This document shows positions 5,232 to 6,284 of a DNA stretch of 6,284 nt, one piece after another. The position numbers and the translations under genes were made by a program. Each line of letters starts with the position of its first letter. Within the stretch, counting starts at the first letter, position 1. A model generated the notes under the pieces. That model searched no databases and was not told the origin of the DNA. It was given only the letters and a program-made list of their open reading frames with translations. Location: assembly GCA_013697365.1 (NCBI GenBank), contig JACCXA010000131.1:1-6284 (forward strand). The letters are read 5' to 3'. Origin of the DNA: Chthoniobacterales bacterium. GTDB lineage: Bacteria > Verrucomicrobiota > Verrucomicrobiia > Chthoniobacterales > UBA10450.

Positions 5232-6089
5232 ATGTTTTTCCGGCAACGGCATCTCAAACTGGACAAAAATGTTGTTGTCTTCACGATGCATAAGGCCGGC
5301 TCGATGGTCTTGCACCGGGTCCTGAAAGACGTCTGCGACCCGTTAAGGATCAGATACCACTCCGAGAATCAGCCGGACCCGGACAAGTTACCGGTCCGGA
5401 AAATTTTCGAGGGAAAAGATTACATCGCCAAACACAACGGATGTTTTGGCCCGATCCGCTTCTTCCTTCCTAGTCGCGCCCTCGACACAGCAAACATCCT
5501 CCTTCATCTCCGCGACCCTCGCGACGTGCTCACCTCGATGTTCTACTCCTATTGCTTCATGCATCGCGGACCAGTCCCTGCCAACACGGGCATCCGGAAG
5601 GAAGTGGCTGATGCGGGAATCGACAAATTTGTTCTCGATATGTCGAGCGACGAGTTCATGCGCTATGACGGGGATTACGGGACGGGCGGGAATTACAAAG
5701 AAAAGATCGGACACATGGTTGCGAGATATGAGCGGTACCTCCGCGAGATCCTTGTGCGGCCGAACGCCATCCTCGTTTCCTACGAAGAGATGGTGCTCGC
5801 TTTTCCAAGCTGGCTCGGAAAGGTCGTGGCCCGTTTCGAATTAGCGGACAATGACGAGGCCTACCGCTTCGTTGCCGCCGCTCGGGGCGCAGAAACGGAA
5901 AAACCCGTGTCCGAAGACGTCTGGTCGCACAAGCGGAAGGTGACCCCCGGCGATTACAAGGAAAAGCTTGGACCTGAGACAATCGCGGAACTGAACCGGA
6001 GGTTCGGCGGAGTGTTAGATGCGTTGGGCTACGCGAGCGACGATTACGCGGCGAAAGGAATTCCCCAGCCTGCGATTTACAGCGCGTGA
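5232..6089 (+). CDS. Sulfotransferase-family protein (PAPS-dependent)
   Basis: Sulfotransferases move a sulfuryl group from 3'-phosphoadenosine-5'-phosphosulfate (PAPS) to a hydroxyl or amine acceptor. From the ATG at 5232 the product has 285 residues. An early beta strand, NVVVFTM (13-19), leads into HKAGSMVLHRVL (20-31), which fits the 5'-phosphosulfate-binding loop in its HKxGS variant. ILLHLRDPRDVLTSMFYS (89-106) is the 3'-phosphate-binding motif with the family's RDPRD core. ILVSYEEM (180-187) and HKRKVTPGDYKEKLGPET (233-250) match the later conserved YE and basic G-D-Y regions. There is no signal peptide or membrane helix. The frame is open back to an ATG at 5064, but those 56 residues are Arg/Ser-rich without recognisable structure, and the fold begins right after 5232, so I chose the later start although its Shine-Dalgarno is weak. 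The gene stands alone, divergent from the SPFH operon, so the acceptor cannot be inferred. Confidence 0.85.
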   Translation: MFFRQRHLKLDKNVVVFTMHKAGSMVLHRVLKDVCDPLRIRYHSENQPDPDKLPVRKIFEGKDYIAKHNGCFGPIRFFLPSRALDTANILLHLRDPRDVLTSMFYSYCFMHRGPVPANTGIRKEVADAGIDKFVLDMSSDEFMRYDGDYGTGGNYKEKIGHMVARYERYLREILVRPNAILVSYEEMVLAFPSWLGKVVARFELADNDEAYRFVAAARGAETEKPVSEDVWSHKRKVTPGDYKEKLGPETIAELNRRFGGVLDALGYASDDYAAKGIPQPAIYSA

Positions 6090-6185
6090 ATGAAGCAGCT
6101 GCGCCCCATGACTCCGTCGAAGGCAAAGCGCAACCTTGATCTCGTTATCCCCCCGAGCGGATGTGGCCAGTTGCCAGCTCCGTAG
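6090..6185 (+). CDS. Very short frame directly after the sulfotransferase gene; doubtful
   Basis: An ATG begins at the base following the sulfotransferase stop (TGA directly followed by ATG) and opens a 31-codon frame starting MKQLRPMTPSKAKRNLDLV and ending in TAG at 6183-6185. The junction would allow re-initiation, but the peptide is polar, has no recognisable motif, and is short enough to arise by chance. The remaining bases to 6284 show no gene on the plus strand. Confidence 0.12.
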   Translation: MKQLRPMTPSKAKRNLDLVIPPSGCGQLPAP

Positions 6186-6284
6186 CGGGCGTCTCGGGGC
6201 CGAAGAACAACGGCTGGCGGTGATTGTAGGCTTGCTCGCGCGCCTTCCGCGGGTATTTCTTTAACTCGTTAGTCGATTATGAGT

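Overview
The window is a stretch of GC-rich bacterial chromosome carrying seven genes that can be supported from the sequence, plus one weak short reading frame. The rRNA methyltransferase has a basic N-terminal extension, and the small secreted protein ends in a Pro/Gly/Tyr-rich block. From memory of such proteins, both suggest a soil-type Verrucomicrobiota (Chthoniobacter/Udaeobacter-like). This assignment is inference: there is no rRNA or other marker that settles it. No tRNA, rRNA, CRISPR array, transposase or attachment site was seen.

Left part (1-1066, minus strand): an almost complete rsmH, the 16S rRNA m4C1402 methyltransferase. It runs off the left edge and lacks only its last residues. 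Its upstream neighbour is not mraZ, and the next gene is divergent, so the 5' side of the usual division/cell-wall (dcw) arrangement is absent here. Facing away from it (1212-2794, plus strand) are a two-domain PRC-barrel protein, a 57-residue two-helix membrane protein close behind it, and a 167-residue secreted protein of unknown function. A clean 8-bp inverted repeat lies just upstream of the PRC-barrel start.

Centre (2827-4993, minus strand): a compact two-gene operon. The first gene encodes an SPFH-domain protein of the YdjI / 'virion core protein' type with an excisionase-like helix-turn-helix at its C terminus. One base after its stop codon comes a protein with two pairs of zinc-ribbon CxxC knuckles and a C-terminal membrane anchor. 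This resembles the ydjG/ydjI partners of PspA in Bacillus subtilis, but no pspA is present in the window. It is the most interesting system here, probably a membrane-associated stress or membrane-organising module.

Right part (5232-6089, plus strand): a sulfotransferase-family protein with recognisable 5'-PSB and 3'-PB PAPS-binding motifs, transcribed divergently from the SPFH operon. The intervening 238 bp hold a perfect 12-bp palindrome over the SPFH ribosome-binding site and a second, smaller hairpin. The last 195 bp hold no convincing gene.
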